Shown: piece by piece, positions 32,911 to 42,656 of the stretch
Layout of the letters: every line of letters starts with the position of its first letter
How positions within the stretch are numbered: position 1 is the first letter of the stretch
From: Cytobacillus sp. IB215665
GTDB lineage: Bacteria > Bacillota > Bacilli > Bacillales > SM2101
Length of the DNA stretch: 64,000 nucleotides
Assembly (NCBI RefSeq): GCF_033963835.1
Contig: NZ_JAXBME010000003.1
Coordinates: forward strand, 1 to 64,000
Direction of reading: 5' to 3'
The notes under the pieces: model-generated
Seen by the model: only the letters and a program-made list of their open reading frames with translations
The model's database searches: none
What the model was told of the DNA's origin: nothing
Position numbers and translations under genes: made by a program

Positions 32911-34065
32911 ATGGAAAAAGAAAAGACTCAACCAAAGATAGATTATATGATTGTGTTATTAATGATACTGTTTGTAATATATAGCTGTATTGCTATTTAT
33001 AGTGCTAATTCAGCATATGTGACAAAACAAATTGTTTGGTATGTGATTGGCTTAGTAGCTATTCTTGTGACGATGATTATTGATTTTGATCGCTTCAGAC
33101 AAATTTCTTGGATTTTATATGGTCTTGGCATGCTTCTTCTGCTCGGCTTGGAAATTATTCCAGAAGGAGATTTTGTCAAAAATATAAATGGAGCAACAAG
33201 TTGGTATCAGTTTCCAGGTGGGCTTGGTAGCTTTCAGCCATCTGAGGTGATGAAAATCTTCCTCATCATTCTATTAAGTCAAATTGTGTTTCGCCACAAT
33301 GAAAAATACCCTATTCGGACTTTCAAAGAAGACTTAATGCTATTTATGAAAATCATACTCATTTCGGGGCCACCTCTGCTACTTGTTATGATGCAACCCG
33401 ATCTTGGTACTGCAATGGTATTATCCGCTATTATCGCATCTATTATCCTTGTATCTGGAATCAAGTGGCGCTATATTGCAGCATTGTTTTTTTCAGTAAT
33501 CTTAGTAATAAGTGTTGTTGTTCTTATATACTTCCTAAACTTTGACTTTTTCGTCGAATATTTTTTAGGAGGAGATAGTAATTCATACACATTAGGCAGA
33601 TTTTACGGATGGCTTGCTCCTTACGAATATCCTACCCAAGGGTTCCAGCTATTACAATCTTTATTGGCTATTGGATCTGGGGAGTTAATCGGACGAGGAT
33701 ATATGACTGAAGGTGTACGTATTCCTGAATCACATACAGACTTTATTTTTGCAATTATAGCAGAAGAATTCGGTTTCATTGGTGCTTGCTTGCTAATTTC
33801 TATTTTCTTCCTGCTTATCTATCGGATCATTCATACCGCTTTAGAAAGCAATGACCCATACGGCAGCTACCTTTGTACAGGAATTATAGGCATGATCACA
33901 TTTCAAGTTTTCCAAAACATTGGTATGACAATAGGCCTTTTACCAATAACAGGTATTCCTCTTCCTTTTATTAGCTATGGTGGAAGCTCCTTGCTTACCT
34001 ACATGATTGCTATAGGAATTGTACTAAATGTGCGTTCGAGAACAATCAAATTTATGTTTGATTAA
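32911..34065 (+). CDS. RodA/FtsW/SpoVE (SEDS) family peptidoglycan polymerase
   Basis: A 384-residue membrane protein with about ten helices. SEDS signatures are seen: GATSWYQFPGGLGSFQPSEV near residue 91 (catalytic loop), LLLVMMQPDLGTAMVLSA near 153 (with the conserved Asp), PESHTDFIFAIIAEEFGFIG near 270 and PLPFISYGGSSLLTYMIAIG near 350. These proteins polymerise glycan strands from lipid II with a class b PBP. The sequence is nearer RodA than FtsW by layout; the exact role (elongation or sporulation) is undecided. Single gene with a distant terminator at 34289. Confidence 0.88.
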   Translation: MEKEKTQPKIDYMIVLLMILFVIYSCIAIYSANSAYVTKQIVWYVIGLVAILVTMIIDFDRFRQISWILYGLGMLLLLGLEIIPEGDFVKNINGATSWYQFPGGLGSFQPSEVMKIFLIILLSQIVFRHNEKYPIRTFKEDLMLFMKIILISGPPLLLVMMQPDLGTAMVLSAIIASIILVSGIKWRYIAALFFSVILVISVVVLIYFLNFDFFVEYFLGGDSNSYTLGRFYGWLAPYEYPTQGFQLLQSLLAIGSGELIGRGYMTEGVRIPESHTDFIFAIIAEEFGFIGACLLISIFFLLIYRIIHTALESNDPYGSYLCTGIIGMITFQVFQNIGMTIGLLPITGIPLPFISYGGSSLLTYMIAIGIVLNVRSRTIKFMFD

Positions 34066-34288
34066 GATACAGGTTTTTTATAAAGTTTGTTGCCATTATT
34101 AAACTATTTCAGCAACAAGAAGAGTTCTTTTTCGGTTACCTTCGTTTTTATGAGCATAAGCTGTCATACTAGCTGTATAGGTAACTACAATTAGTATAAC
34201 AACTGGGGAAGACCGCCGTAACCAAGCATAATACTCCTTATTTATGAAGGTGTTAGTGAGAGTATTTGGAGTAGAGAGAAAAACACAC

Positions 34289-34323
34289 AAAAGCGAAGCT
34301 CATTTGAAAAGAGCTTCGCTTTT
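34289..34323 (+). terminator. Rho-independent terminator
   Basis: AAAAGCGAAGCTC and GAGCTTCGCTTTT form a 13-bp perfect stem with a 9-base loop and end in TTTTT. It lies 220 bases after the rodA-like stop. The stretch between (34066-34288) has no supported gene; its first 40 bases resemble one end of the dispersed repeat. Confidence 0.85.
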
Positions 34324-34420
34324 TAGTTATAGGTAGTGAGTCATTCAAACATCTAATACTGAATGATTAACATCTCAATCGCAAGAAGATTCATTTAGCG
34401 TAGCACAAGTTATTTCTCAA

Positions 34421-34499
34421 TTTATTGTCCAAAACTGTACTCTTACTGTCGCATTCGCACCCTTTATTGTCCAAACTAGCAACTTTTTCTGACGCACCC
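34421..34499 (+). repeat. Two degenerate tandem units (TTTATTGTCC...CGCACCC)
   Basis: Units at 34421-34462 and 34463-34499 both start TTTATTGTCCAAA and end in CGCACCC. A third TTTATTGTCCAA occurs alone near 42177. Otherwise 34324-34753 holds no gene. Confidence 0.5.
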
Positions 34500-34753
34500 A
34501 CAGTTATTTAGCTGATTCTAATTAATTTTTGCTAGACCTTCGTATATTCGTTGATGATGTAATTTTATATTACGATCTGTTTGGAATAGTGGAATGCAAT
34601 GTAGTTTATCATAAAGGAAGAAAAGTTCTATGATGTTTTCCTGCACACCTCGAAGTTAACTCGTTTATAGTTGACATTTATCTGAAGGGAAAATCATATT
34701 TGAAGAGATGGAGAATTAATAGTCTAAATGCAAATTATTAAGGAGAATACATA

Positions 34754-35515
34754 ATGGACATTGACGTCATTGGAGATATACATGGGTGCTATAACGAATT
34801 CAAGCTGTTAACAGAAGAACTTGGTTATATATGGTCAACTGGGGTACCATTACATCCTAATAATCGTTGCATAGCATTTGTTGGTGACATTACAGACCGA
34901 GGACCACATTCCATACGTATGATTAACATCGTTTATTCTTTAGTAAAAAATCATCATTCATTTTATGTTCCAGGTAATCATTGTAATAAACTGTATCGTT
35001 TCTTTTTAGGAAATAAAGTTCAAGTAACCCATGGTTTAGAAACGACGGTCGCTGAATATAATCAGCTAAATGTTTATGAACAGCAAGAAATTAAATCTAA
35101 ATTTATTGACCTTTACGAGAATGCACCACTATATTATCAAATAAATAATAACAAACTGATCGTTGCACATGCGGGTATCCGTGCTGATTATATTGGAAGG
35201 AACGACAAGCAAGTCAAGACTTTTGTACTGTATGGAGATATAACGGGAAAGTTTAATGACGATGGGACACCAATTAGAAGAGATTGGGCTCAAAACTACA
35301 AGGGAGATAGCTGGATTGTATATGGTCATACACCTGTCAAACAACCTAGAATCATTAATAAAACGATAAATATAGATACAGGTGCTGTATTTGGAGGGAG
35401 CTTAACAGCCTTTCGCTACCCTGAGATTGAAACTGTCGCTGTACAGTCAACTATGCCATATATTGCTGAGAAATTTAGAACGTTTGATGAGGATGAGCAA
35501 AAAAATAGTAACTGA
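34754..35515 (+). CDS. prpE: Bis(5'-nucleosyl)-tetraphosphatase PrpE
   Basis: A 253-residue calcineurin-like metallophosphatase. Metal-site motifs in order: GDIHG (7-11), GDITDRG near 45, GNHCNK near 77, AHAGIRADY near 136 and YGHTP near 190. B. subtilis PrpE hydrolyses Ap4A asymmetrically, also acts on phosphotyrosine, and affects spore germination. TTAAGGAG lies 9 bases before the ATG. Same position as yjbP in B. subtilis, but with a long 430-base leader. Confidence 0.9.
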   Translation: MDIDVIGDIHGCYNEFKLLTEELGYIWSTGVPLHPNNRCIAFVGDITDRGPHSIRMINIVYSLVKNHHSFYVPGNHCNKLYRFFLGNKVQVTHGLETTVAEYNQLNVYEQQEIKSKFIDLYENAPLYYQINNNKLIVAHAGIRADYIGRNDKQVKTFVLYGDITGKFNDDGTPIRRDWAQNYKGDSWIVYGHTPVKQPRIINKTINIDTGAVFGGSLTAFRYPEIETVAVQSTMPYIAEKFRTFDEDEQKNSN

Positions 35516-35564
35516 ATAATACTGTTATATAAGTTACATTTAGTTATACCTCAAAATAGTTCTT

Positions 35565-35596
35565 CAATCAGGTGAAGATTTAACTTCACCTGATTG
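35565..35596. terminator. Hairpin between convergent prpE and the pseudouridine synthase gene
   Basis: CAATCAGGTGAAG pairs perfectly with CTTCACCTGATTG around a 6-base loop. U-tracts are poor on both strands, but the position between convergent genes fits a bidirectional terminator. Confidence 0.6.
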
Positions 35597-35618
35597 CCCA
35601 TTAAGGTAATGTACTCTC

Positions 35619-36518
35619 CTATTTATCAAATTCAGTAGTAAGCGAATGCATATCATCAGGTATATTTTTTTGAAAGACTAACTCCTCATGTGTAACCGGA
35701 TGACAAAATGTTAACTTGTGACAATGCAGAGCTTGTCGTTTAATATGTTTTTCTGTCCCACCATATAGAGTATCCCCCTCTAATGGATGACCTATATGCG
35801 ACATATGAACCCGAATTTGATGCGTCCGTCCTGTTTCTAAACGTAATTGTACCAATGAATAAGTAGGATATCTTCTTATTACTTGAAAATGAGTAGTTGC
35901 CTTCTGCCCATCATCTCTTACTTCCCTTTCAATGATACTATTACTTTTCCTTCCGATAGGTGAAGTAATCGTTCCACTATTTAATGTCACCAACCCGTTT
36001 ACTATAGCATAGTAAACTCGTTTAATTTGTCCTAACTGTTGTTGTTGTGACAGCAAGTGATGTATATGACGATGCTTCGCTACCAAAACCAATCCAGATG
36101 TATCACGATCAAGTCTAGTGACAATGTGAACTGTAATTTGTAAGCCCTTCTCTTTATAATAGTTCATTAAACCATTTGCTAGTGATCTTTCAGGATGTTG
36201 ACGTGAAGGAATTGTCGGCAAATTAGGTCGTTTGTTGATAATTAACAGATACTCATCCTCATAAATAATTTGTAAAGGGATATTTTCCGCAACTATACCT
36301 TTCCCAATTGGTTCTATTGGGAATACAACTATTACTTGATCACCTTGTTTTAGCCTGTAACGCACATTCTCAGACTTTCCATTAACAATAATATCTCCAC
36401 CTGCAAACTTGATATCAGTGAGTGAAGCTTTTGAAATATGTTGCTGCTTCAAAAAATCACGAATGAGCTTATTGTGATCCTTATCAGAAATTATCCATTG
36501 TAATTTAAAGTTTTTCAA
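35619..36518 (-). CDS. RluD-family 23S rRNA pseudouridine synthase (YjbO)
   Basis: A 299-residue RNA modification enzyme. An S4-like RNA-binding stretch (KASLTDIKFAGGDIIVNGK, VRYRLKQGDQV) is followed by the catalytic domain: VTRLDRDTSGLVLVAKH contains the catalytic Asp, and the tail has LRLETGRTHQIRVHMSHIGH. It isomerises uridines in rRNA. I choose TTG at 36518, with AAGGA upstream inside the end of the NAD kinase gene; the frame opens further into that gene but without a ribosome site. Translation is coupled to nadK. Confidence 0.88.
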   Translation of the reverse strand: MKNFKLQWIISDKDHNKLIRDFLKQQHISKASLTDIKFAGGDIIVNGKSENVRYRLKQGDQVIVVFPIEPIGKGIVAENIPLQIIYEDEYLLIINKRPNLPTIPSRQHPERSLANGLMNYYKEKGLQITVHIVTRLDRDTSGLVLVAKHRHIHHLLSQQQQLGQIKRVYYAIVNGLVTLNSGTITSPIGRKSNSIIEREVRDDGQKATTHFQVIRRYPTYSLVQLRLETGRTHQIRVHMSHIGHPLEGDTLYGGTEKHIKRQALHCHKLTFCHPVTHEELVFQKNIPDDMHSLTTEFDK

Positions 36519-36525
36519 AATGTAG

Positions 36526-37320
36526 TCATTCCTTAACAAATGAATCACGCACACGTTTCCAAAATGGAAACGGTCGAAAGCGAGCAAACCTTATTTTCTC
36601 ATGAGCAACCCGATATTGTATAGATTTAACCTCTTTATGAAGTAGTGTTAAATGATCTATAGTGATTTGAAAATCCACATCATTTACGGGTTTAAACAAG
36701 CATGTATGGTGCCCTGGCAATACTAAAGGTGAGCCAATCGTACGAAACACTCTATTGTTAATAGAAGCCATCTCAGCTACTTGTATAGCCTCTAATGATG
36801 GATGTAAAATAGCACCACCTAGTGCTTTATTATATGCTGTACTACCTGACGGCGTTGAAACACATAACCCATCACCTCTAAATGTCTCGAAATGCTGACC
36901 TTTTATTTCCACGTCCATAACCAGAGACCCCTCAACACTTTTTACAGTACATTCATTTAGGGCTAAATATCTTTGTTCCTTAGCTCCATCTAAGTAACGA
37001 ATAATTACTTCTAATATTGGGTACTCAATTACTTGATAAGGTGTTTTTGCAATAGCTATAACAAGCTTTTCAATTTCATCTGGAACCCAATCCGCATAAA
37101 AACCTAAGTGACCTGTATGAACACCGACAAATGCAGTTTTATCGAGTCTGCTTTTATAACGGTGGAAAGCATACAATAACGTACCATCTCCTCCTACAGA
37201 AACGACTATATCTGGTCGATCCTCATCATATACTAGATCAAAATCTAATAAGTATGTTTTCATTTTATGCATTAATGTATTTGATGTAGTGTCACCTTTT
37301 GAAGTTACAGCAAATTTCAT
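36526..37320 (-). CDS. nadK: NAD kinase
   Basis: A 264-residue NAD kinase making NADP. The nucleotide-binding GGDGT lies at residues 43-47 ([13 protein letters not shown]), the second conserved block is [20 protein letters not shown] near 145, and [15 protein letters not shown] follows near 190. The ATG at 37320 is chosen, preceded by AAAAGGG; the frame opens three codons earlier. It corresponds to yjbN (ppnK/nadF) in the conserved yjbM-N-O order. Two paralogues exist in most Bacillus; this is the shorter ppnKA type by context. Confidence 0.93.
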   Translation of the reverse strand: MKFAVTSKGDTTSNTLMHKMKTYLLDFDLVYDEDRPDIVVSVGGDGTLLYAFHRYKSRLDKTAFVGVHTGHLGFYADWVPDEIEKLVIAIAKTPYQVIEYPILEVIIRYLDGAKEQRYLALNECTVKSVEGSLVMDVEIKGQHFETFRGDGLCVSTPSGSTAYNKALGGAILHPSLEAIQVAEMASINNRVFRTIGSPLVLPGHHTCLFKPVNDVDFQITIDHLTLLHKEVKSIQYRVAHEKIRFARFRPFPFWKRVRDSFVKE

Positions 37321-37351
37321 TATCAACATCCCTTTTCAAGTAATCAAATGA

Positions 37352-37987
37352 CTAATCTGAATCATGTACTTCCTTTTTCTTAGTAAAGAATGCTTGTGCC
37401 TCTTGAATTTCTTCACGGATTAAGGACATTTCCTCATCTAATCGATATGCTGCTTCAGCAGCACTCTTTAAGCGAAGCTGGATGTCCTCTGGAAATTGAC
37501 CACGATATTTATAATTGAGTGAATGCTCTATTGTAGCCCAGAAATTCATCGCTAAAGTTCGTATTTGTATTTCAATAAGAATTTGTTTTTCACCTTTTAT
37601 CGTTTGCACAGGATATCGAATAACTACATGGAGTGAGCGGTATCCACTCTCTTTATTTTTATTAATATAGTCTCTCTTTTCAATAATCTCAAAATCATTG
37701 CGGTTTTGTAACATTTCTACAACTATTTTAATATCATCAACAAATTGACACATAATTCTTAATCCAGCGATATCTTGCATTTCCTCACTTAAGTTACTGA
37801 GAGGAATATTTTTTTTTGCAGCTTTATCCAATATACTCGCAATTGGCTTTACACGCCCTGTTACAAATTCAACAGCTGAATGCTCAGAATGCATAACAAA
37901 CCGCGAGCGCATTCCTTTAAGTTTTACTTTTAACTCCTCAACTGCTTGACGATATGGAGCTAAAAACACGTCCCAATGTTCACCCAT
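37352..37987 (-). CDS. Small alarmone synthetase, GTP pyrophosphokinase (YjbM/SasB/RelQ)
   Basis: A 211-residue single-domain (p)ppGpp synthetase, with no hydrolase or TGS domain. The RelA/SpoT synthetase core is visible: ESGYRSLHVVIRYPVQ near residue 103 (with the G-loop Arg/Tyr), then QIRTLAMNFWATIEHSLNYK near 134. The length equals B. subtilis YjbM (211) when the ATG at 37987 is used; upstream in-frame GTG codons merge with the ribosome site. It forms ring tetramers and is allosterically activated by pppGpp in the family. The first gene of the yjbM-nadK-rluD unit. Confidence 0.93.
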   Translation of the reverse strand: MGEHWDVFLAPYRQAVEELKVKLKGMRSRFVMHSEHSAVEFVTGRVKPIASILDKAAKKNIPLSNLSEEMQDIAGLRIMCQFVDDIKIVVEMLQNRNDFEIIEKRDYINKNKESGYRSLHVVIRYPVQTIKGEKQILIEIQIRTLAMNFWATIEHSLNYKYRGQFPEDIQLRLKSAAEAAYRLDEEMSLIREEIQEAQAFFTKKKEVHDSD

Positions 37988-38083
37988 ATAAAACACCACC
38001 ATCTACTCTTACGCTGAAAGATTTAGCTCTTTATTTATATGTAACAGTATAATAAGCCTTTGAGGATTAACTATGTATTCTAA

Positions 38084-38461
38084 TCAGTTTGTTAAAAAAA
38101 TTTCCTCCACTTTACTAACCATTTCGTCACCATAGTTTGTATTTCCTTTAATATTATTAATTAAGTACTCTAACTCTTCTTTCATATTTTCAAGTTGAAG
38201 ACGTTGATCCCCCACCTGTAAAACAGCTTGGTAATTATGTAAGAGAAGCTGCTTTAACCCTTTCCAACAATCAAGTGGGATCTTTATATATACATACTCT
38301 TCATCGCATTCAATGATATAAATAAAAGCAGTCTGATCTGAATCAACAAGCATTTGCTTCGTATCTTTCCCTTTTGTAATATTAATACTTGTATCATTTG
38401 AGCATAGTTGTATTAATTGCTCATTTATTTCGTATCTAGCTATCGTAATTATTTTTCGCAT
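38084..38461 (-). CDS. UPF0738 family protein (YjbL-like)
   Basis: A 125-residue soluble protein between the alarmone synthetase and CYTH genes, exactly where yjbL (UPF0738) lies in B. subtilis. Blocks such as ECDEEYVYIKIPLDCWKGLK and EELEYLINNIKGNTNYGDEM fit that family. No catalytic motif. GGAGAG precedes the ATG. Function unknown. Confidence 0.75.
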   Translation of the reverse strand: MRKIITIARYEINEQLIQLCSNDTSINITKGKDTKQMLVDSDQTAFIYIIECDEEYVYIKIPLDCWKGLKQLLLHNYQAVLQVGDQRLQLENMKEELEYLINNIKGNTNYGDEMVSKVEEIFLTN

Positions 38462-38587
38462 GATGCTCTCCTTCTATAGTGAATGTTGGTTTTATTTTAT
38501 CACACTCTTGTATATGAAGATAATAATTGCGATTGTCGAAAATTAAAGAGATAATGTAATGATACAAGTAGAAGGGACGTATTTAAA

Positions 38588-39193
38588 GTGACTCAAGAAA
38601 TTGAAATTGAATTTAAAAATATATTGACGAAAAATGAATTTAACAACATGCTAAATGCTTTTTCAATAAACAACACACATTTCAAATCCCAGGTAAACTA
38701 TTACTTCGATACAAATGATTTTGCGCTTAAAATTAAAGCTTCTGCATTGAGAATCCGTTTAAAAGAAAACCAATATATGCTAACATTAAAACAGCCAGCC
38801 AAAATCGGCTTACTTGAGACACACCAACCGCTTACAGATGAACAAGCTCAACGAGTGCTTCACAACGATTTTTCCATACAAGGAGAGGTTCTTCAGCAAT
38901 TAAAAAAACTTCATGTTCCAATTCACGAAATAAAGTATTTTGGTTCACTTTCTACAAATAGAGCCGAAATAATATATGAAGGTGGAACACTAGTTTTTGA
39001 CCATAGTCATTATTTATCAAAGGATGATTACGAAATTGAATATGAAGTAGGAAATTACGAAACTGGATTTGCTACATTTCAAAAATTGTTAAGTAAATTT
39101 CAAATTCCTGTACGTAAAACAGAAAATAAAATTCAAAGATTTTATAATTATAAAGTCAAGAAAGAAGATAAGAAGAATGTAGAAGAAAGTTGA
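38588..39193 (+). CDS. CYTH domain protein (YjbK-like triphosphate tunnel metalloenzyme)
   Basis: A 201-residue protein with the CYTH start signature ExExK (EIEIEFK, residues 4-10), then YYFDTNDFALK, LRIRLKENQYMLTLKQPA and the acidic EIEYEVGNYETG near 155. These residues line the eight-stranded tunnel that binds triphosphates and divalent metals. GTG start. It is located as yjbK in B. subtilis, divergent from yjbL. The physiological substrate (inorganic triphosphate or a nucleotide) is not known from sequence. Confidence 0.87.
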   Translation: MTQEIEIEFKNILTKNEFNNMLNAFSINNTHFKSQVNYYFDTNDFALKIKASALRIRLKENQYMLTLKQPAKIGLLETHQPLTDEQAQRVLHNDFSIQGEVLQQLKKLHVPIHEIKYFGSLSTNRAEIIYEGGTLVFDHSHYLSKDDYEIEYEVGNYETGFATFQKLLSKFQIPVRKTENKIQRFYNYKVKKEDKKNVEES

Positions 39194-39224
39194 CAATGGA
39201 AATGTTCATTTCATAAATACATAA

Positions 39225-39376
39225 GGTTGTTATCGAATGAATTGTTGCTTATCTTATTAAGAGTTCACTGTGAATATAACTAACATTCCAGGGCACCTTT
39301 TCTGCTATAGAGACTATAACAGTTATTTAATGACACCACCTACTCAACTAAGCGACAAAGTTTACGAAAAAGACCC
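39225..39376 (-). repeat. Dispersed repeat, copy 9
   Basis: Minus-strand reading begins GGGTCTTTTTCGTAAACTTTG (39376 leftward), contains AGAAAAGGTGCCCTGG and ends with a GAATGAATTGTTGC-complement and ...CGATAACAACC. It follows the CYTH gene by about 30 bp. Confidence 0.7.
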
Positions 39377-39577
39377 AGACATAAAAAAGAAAAGCAAAAT
39401 GAACGCAATGATTCCATAGACATATCAACTAACTATTGCCACCTGATAGTTAATCATTCTATTCTCTTAGTTTGACAGATTGTATTTAACGTTAAAAAAG
39501 ACGAGCAGTATGTTCACTTTAATAAAGTGAACAACGAATTAAAACCTCCTCGTTTATTAGAAAGGTAGGTGAATAAA

Positions 39578-40186
39578 TTGAGTATTGATCGTTTAAAAGT
39601 TATGATGGAGCTTCAGGCATTGAAAAACCTTCAAGTAAGCTCACCACAAACATCATTAAATGAGTCTTTATTTGAAGAGCTATTAAATGAATATTTAGTG
39701 GATTCGAGTGCTCCAACAGATGTTTCAGTCCAAAATAGTCAATTAACAGCACAAGCATATGCTCAACAACAGCTAAACGGAAGTATTGAAAATGACACTA
39801 GTACTCCAAGAACATATGATGAGATCGTAAATAATGCTGCACAAAAATATAATCTTGATCCAAAGTTAATTTTGGCAGTGATAAAGCAAGAATCCAACTT
39901 TAACCCAAATGCAGTGAGTCAAGCAGGAGCAACTGGTTTAATGCAATTAATGCCTACCACAGCTAAGGCGCTAGGTGTCACAAATTTATATGATCCAAAA
40001 GAGAATATTGAAGCTGGGACGAAATATTTACGGGATATGTTTAATAGATACGAGAACGATGTTGAATTGGCTTTAGCTGCTTATAATGCTGGTCCGGGAA
40101 ATGTAGATAAGTTTGAAGGTATCCCACCATTTAAAGAAACTCAAAACTATGTTAAAAAAGTAACTAATACATATCACTCATTATAA
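39578..40186 (+). CDS. Lytic transglycosylase, SLT domain (YjbJ-like)
   Basis: A 202-residue protein with a variable, disordered-looking first 85 residues and a C-terminal SLT domain: [20 protein letters not shown] then [20 protein letters not shown] with the catalytic Glu, [12 protein letters not shown] and [18 protein letters not shown]. It cleaves the MurNAc-GlcNAc bond of peptidoglycan forming 1,6-anhydro ends. There is no classical signal peptide, which is odd for a wall enzyme but also true of YjbJ. TTG at 39578 is preferred over the GTG at 39569, which lies inside the ribosome site AGGTAGGTGA. Confidence 0.87.
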   Translation: MSIDRLKVMMELQALKNLQVSSPQTSLNESLFEELLNEYLVDSSAPTDVSVQNSQLTAQAYAQQQLNGSIENDTSTPRTYDEIVNNAAQKYNLDPKLILAVIKQESNFNPNAVSQAGATGLMQLMPTTAKALGVTNLYDPKENIEAGTKYLRDMFNRYENDVELALAAYNAGPGNVDKFEGIPPFKETQNYVKKVTNTYHSL

Positions 40187-40229
40187 AATTAAAGTGTTTT
40201 TTTCTATTATTCATACCTAGAAACCTTGA

Positions 40230-40262
40230 TAGTACCTCCTTTAATCAGGATGGTATTTTTTT
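40230..40262 (+). terminator. Terminator of the lytic transglycosylase gene
   Basis: Stem AGTACC-TCC / GGA-T-GGTATT with an 8-base loop followed by TTTTTTT. One bulge in the stem. Confidence 0.65.
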
Positions 40263-40442
40263 GTGTACGATTTTCAGTACTCTTTATTTGAGATAACTGT
40301 TATAGATTGCTAAAATAAACATACATTTACTAAGTTTTATATAAGCGTAAAGTCCTTAGTCCGCCAAAAGTACTATAGGGAATAAGAGACGTCATTGGAT
40401 AATAAAAAATAAAGATGCTTAACCCTTACAAATGTTGTAGTG

Positions 40443-40488
40443 CCTTTTCGACTTATGATGAAAATCTTTTTGTCTTCAGTCGAAAAGG
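40443..40488 (+). promoter_or_regulatory. Leader hairpin before yjbI-spxH
   Basis: CCTTTTCGACT (40443-40453) pairs perfectly with AGTCGAAAAGG (40478-40488), loop 24 bases, ending 65 bases before the haemoglobin start. No U-tract, so not a terminator. It may be a regulator-binding palindrome or an mRNA structure. Confidence 0.4.
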
Positions 40489-40553
40489 TGTAACAATTAG
40501 AGAGGTTAGAACTTAGAAATAATCTATTCTACAATAAAAAAGGAGTAGTCAAC

Positions 40554-40967
40554 ATGACCGATAAGATGTTAACACCATTTGTCGCAATAGGTGGCGAACA
40601 ATTCATTGATAAGCTAGTAGATGAGTTCTATCTCCGAGTGAAGCAACATGCTGAGTTGGCTCCTATCTTTCCAAACGACTTAACCGAAACTGCACGTAAA
40701 CAAAAACAGTTTTTAACACAATATTTAGGTGGACCAAACCATTATACGACTGAGCATGGTCACCCGATGCTACGTGCACGACATATGCCATTTGAAATTA
40801 CACCAACAAGAGCAAGCGCATGGTTACAATGCATGAGAGAAGCAATGGATGCAGTAAACCTTAACGGTCCTGTACGTGAAGAGTTTTATAACAGATTAGT
40901 ATTAACTGCCCAACATATGGTTAACACACCTGATCAAGGAACAGAGACGAAAGGGGTTTCATTTTGA
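40554..40967 (+). CDS. Truncated haemoglobin (YjbI, group II)
   Basis: A 137-residue 2/2 globin. Helix B/E and heme-pocket features are visible: [20 protein letters not shown] at the start, [10 protein letters not shown], the [20 protein letters not shown] loop and proximal [20 protein letters not shown]. It binds O2/NO at heme. It precedes spxH with an overlap of the stop and start (TTGA), as in B. subtilis yjbI-yjbH, so both are co-translated; a link to disulfide or nitrosative stress is plausible from this pairing. Confidence 0.93.
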   Translation: MTDKMLTPFVAIGGEQFIDKLVDEFYLRVKQHAELAPIFPNDLTETARKQKQFLTQYLGGPNHYTTEHGHPMLRARHMPFEITPTRASAWLQCMREAMDAVNLNGPVREEFYNRLVLTAQHMVNTPDQGTETKGVSF

Positions 40968-41839
40968 AAAAGCAACAATCAAATAATATGCAAAACCATA
41001 CCTTAAGCTCTCATACACCACAAAGAAAACCATTAGAAATATACATGTTTGTTGATCCGCTTTGTTCTGATTGTTGGGGTCTTGAACCAATCGTAAAAAA
41101 ATTAATAATTGAATATGGCCGTTTTTTCTCATTGCGTCATATAGTTAGTGGAAAATTAGAAACTTTACAACTTAGAAGAAAGAAAAGTCATGAAAATATG
41201 GCTATGGTTTGGGAAAGGGCAGCAAGCAGAAGTGGTATGTCATGCGACGGAACAATATGGATGGAAGATCCGATTTCAACACCTTATGCAGTCTCAGTTG
41301 CGATTAAGGCAGCAGAGCTTCAAGGTCGAAAATCAGGGAATCGATTTCTAAGAAAAGTACAAGAAGTGCTATTTTTAGAAAAGCAAAACATTTCTAACGA
41401 AGAAGTTTTAATTGAATGTGCAAAAGATGTAGGACTTGATGTTGACGAATTTATTAAAGATATTCACTCACCAAGTGCTGCAAGAGCACTACAATGTGAC
41501 TTGAAAATCACTTCGGAAATGGATGTACAGGAAATACCTACACTCATCCTATTTAATGAACATGTGGAAGATGAAGGGTTAAAAATATCTGGGTGCTATT
41601 CTTATGATGTTTATGTGCAGGTCATTCAAGATATGCTCGGTAGAAAAGTGCAAGCAGACCCTGTTCCTCCACTTGAAGTGTTTTTACAACATTTTAGGTT
41701 TGTAGCAACAAAAGAAATATCTGTTGTCTACGATATGTCTTGTAATGACGTAGAACGAGAGATGAAAAAACTCGCATTGCAAAAAAAGGTTGAAAGAGTC
41801 CCTGTAAAATACGGGACGTTCTGGAGATATATCCAGTAG
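40964..41839 (+). CDS. spxH: ClpXP adaptor SpxH (YjbH), DsbA-like
   Basis: A 291-residue protein with a thioredoxin/DsbA fold: strand [19 protein letters not shown] with Cys34-x2-Cys37, a helical insertion, and [13 protein letters not shown] with cis-Pro. It binds Spx and presents it to ClpXP for degradation; disulfide stress relieves this. Spx itself is encoded at 50334. TTG start overlapping the yjbI stop, with AAAGGGG upstream. Length agrees with B. subtilis YjbH. Confidence 0.93.
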   Translation: MKKQQSNNMQNHTLSSHTPQRKPLEIYMFVDPLCSDCWGLEPIVKKLIIEYGRFFSLRHIVSGKLETLQLRRKKSHENMAMVWERAASRSGMSCDGTIWMEDPISTPYAVSVAIKAAELQGRKSGNRFLRKVQEVLFLEKQNISNEEVLIECAKDVGLDVDEFIKDIHSPSAARALQCDLKITSEMDVQEIPTLILFNEHVEDEGLKISGCYSYDVYVQVIQDMLGRKVQADPVPPLEVFLQHFRFVATKEISVVYDMSCNDVEREMKKLALQKKVERVPVKYGTFWRYIQ

Positions 41840-41858
41840 CTTAATCATTTTGTAACAG

Positions 41859-42023
41859 GGCTCTTCTCGTAAACTTTGTTGCTATTATATTTTTCCTAAT
41901 GTAGATAATGAAGGTGTCCATTTGCGTAGCACTCAGCGTATAGCAGAATTGATGCCACGAACGCTTGAGGTATACGTGCTTAAACCTTAGAACGAAAAGC
42001 AATTAATGTTTGCGAAAATAGCC
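41859..42023 (+). repeat. Dispersed repeat, copy 10
   Basis: It begins GGCTCTTCTCGTAAACTTTG 20 bp after spxH, contains GATGCCACGAACGCTTGAGG and ends ATGTTTGCGAAAATAGCC, followed by TA. Confidence 0.8.
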
Positions 42024-42029
42024 TAGTAG

Positions 42030-42066
42030 AAAGAGTCTGACCATTCATGTGTAAGACTCTTTTTCT
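42030..42066 (+). terminator. Terminator beyond repeat copy 10 (yjbI-spxH unit)
   Basis: AAAGAGTCT pairs with AGACTCTTT around a 15-base loop, then TTCTTTT. The spxH mRNA would carry the repeat in its 3' UTR. Confidence 0.65.
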
Positions 42067-42274
42067 TTTATCCTCATTAAGGAATTTACATTTGTTTCCC
42101 TTCCAACATATATTGATAATGGTAAGTAAATAGAATGACGATTAGCTTGCAGTTTGTATAGATTATTTTTTGCCTATTTATTGTCCAAGCCATGAACCGA
42201 ACATATTTACACACGTTGTTCTCGTACTTTGACACCTAGTTAACAAAATATTAGCAACGCAAATTTTTGTGAAA

Positions 42275-42376
42275 CGCTTTTCACATATTGGTGTTTTTTA
42301 CTGAGATACTAACCGACACAACAAGTATTCTTAGCATTTTTCTTACAATAATAGTAGTGAGGTTTACGAAGATAGA
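42275..42376 (-). repeat. Dispersed repeat, copy 11 (degenerate)
   Basis: The ends are recognisable on the minus strand (GTCTATCTTCGTAAACC at one side; CACCAATATGTGAAAAGCG at the other). The middle is largely lost. Confidence 0.4.
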
Positions 42377-42382
42377 CAAATA

Positions 42383-42416
42383 AAAAAAGCTTAGTAATCA
42401 TAAACTAAGCTTTTTT
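42383..42416. terminator. Orphan terminator-like hairpin
   Basis: AAAAAAGCTTAG and CTAAGCTTTTTT form a 12-bp stem around a 10-base loop, U-rich on both strands. No gene ends immediately before it on either strand; it may end a small RNA or a long read-through. Confidence 0.6.
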
Positions 42417-42656
42417 CATGTATGTCTAAAGACAACAAAGGGGATGGGAGAAATTTTCACGGTCAAACAAGGGGTATTGTTTGTTTGTGATTAACTTCAC
42501 AAGTATAATATAACAGATGAATGAAACAATAGCAACAACTCTGCTCACTCTTTCACAATTTTGTCATACATTGCACTTACTCATCATACAATGTACATTA
42601 TAACACTCGTACCACATTCCAAATATCATAATATTAACGGAAAGAAGGTTGATGGT

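Noticed and set aside
34099-34290. 63-residue minus-strand frame after the rodA-like gene
   Set aside because: No ribosome binding site, no recognisable motif, and it starts at the terminator stem.
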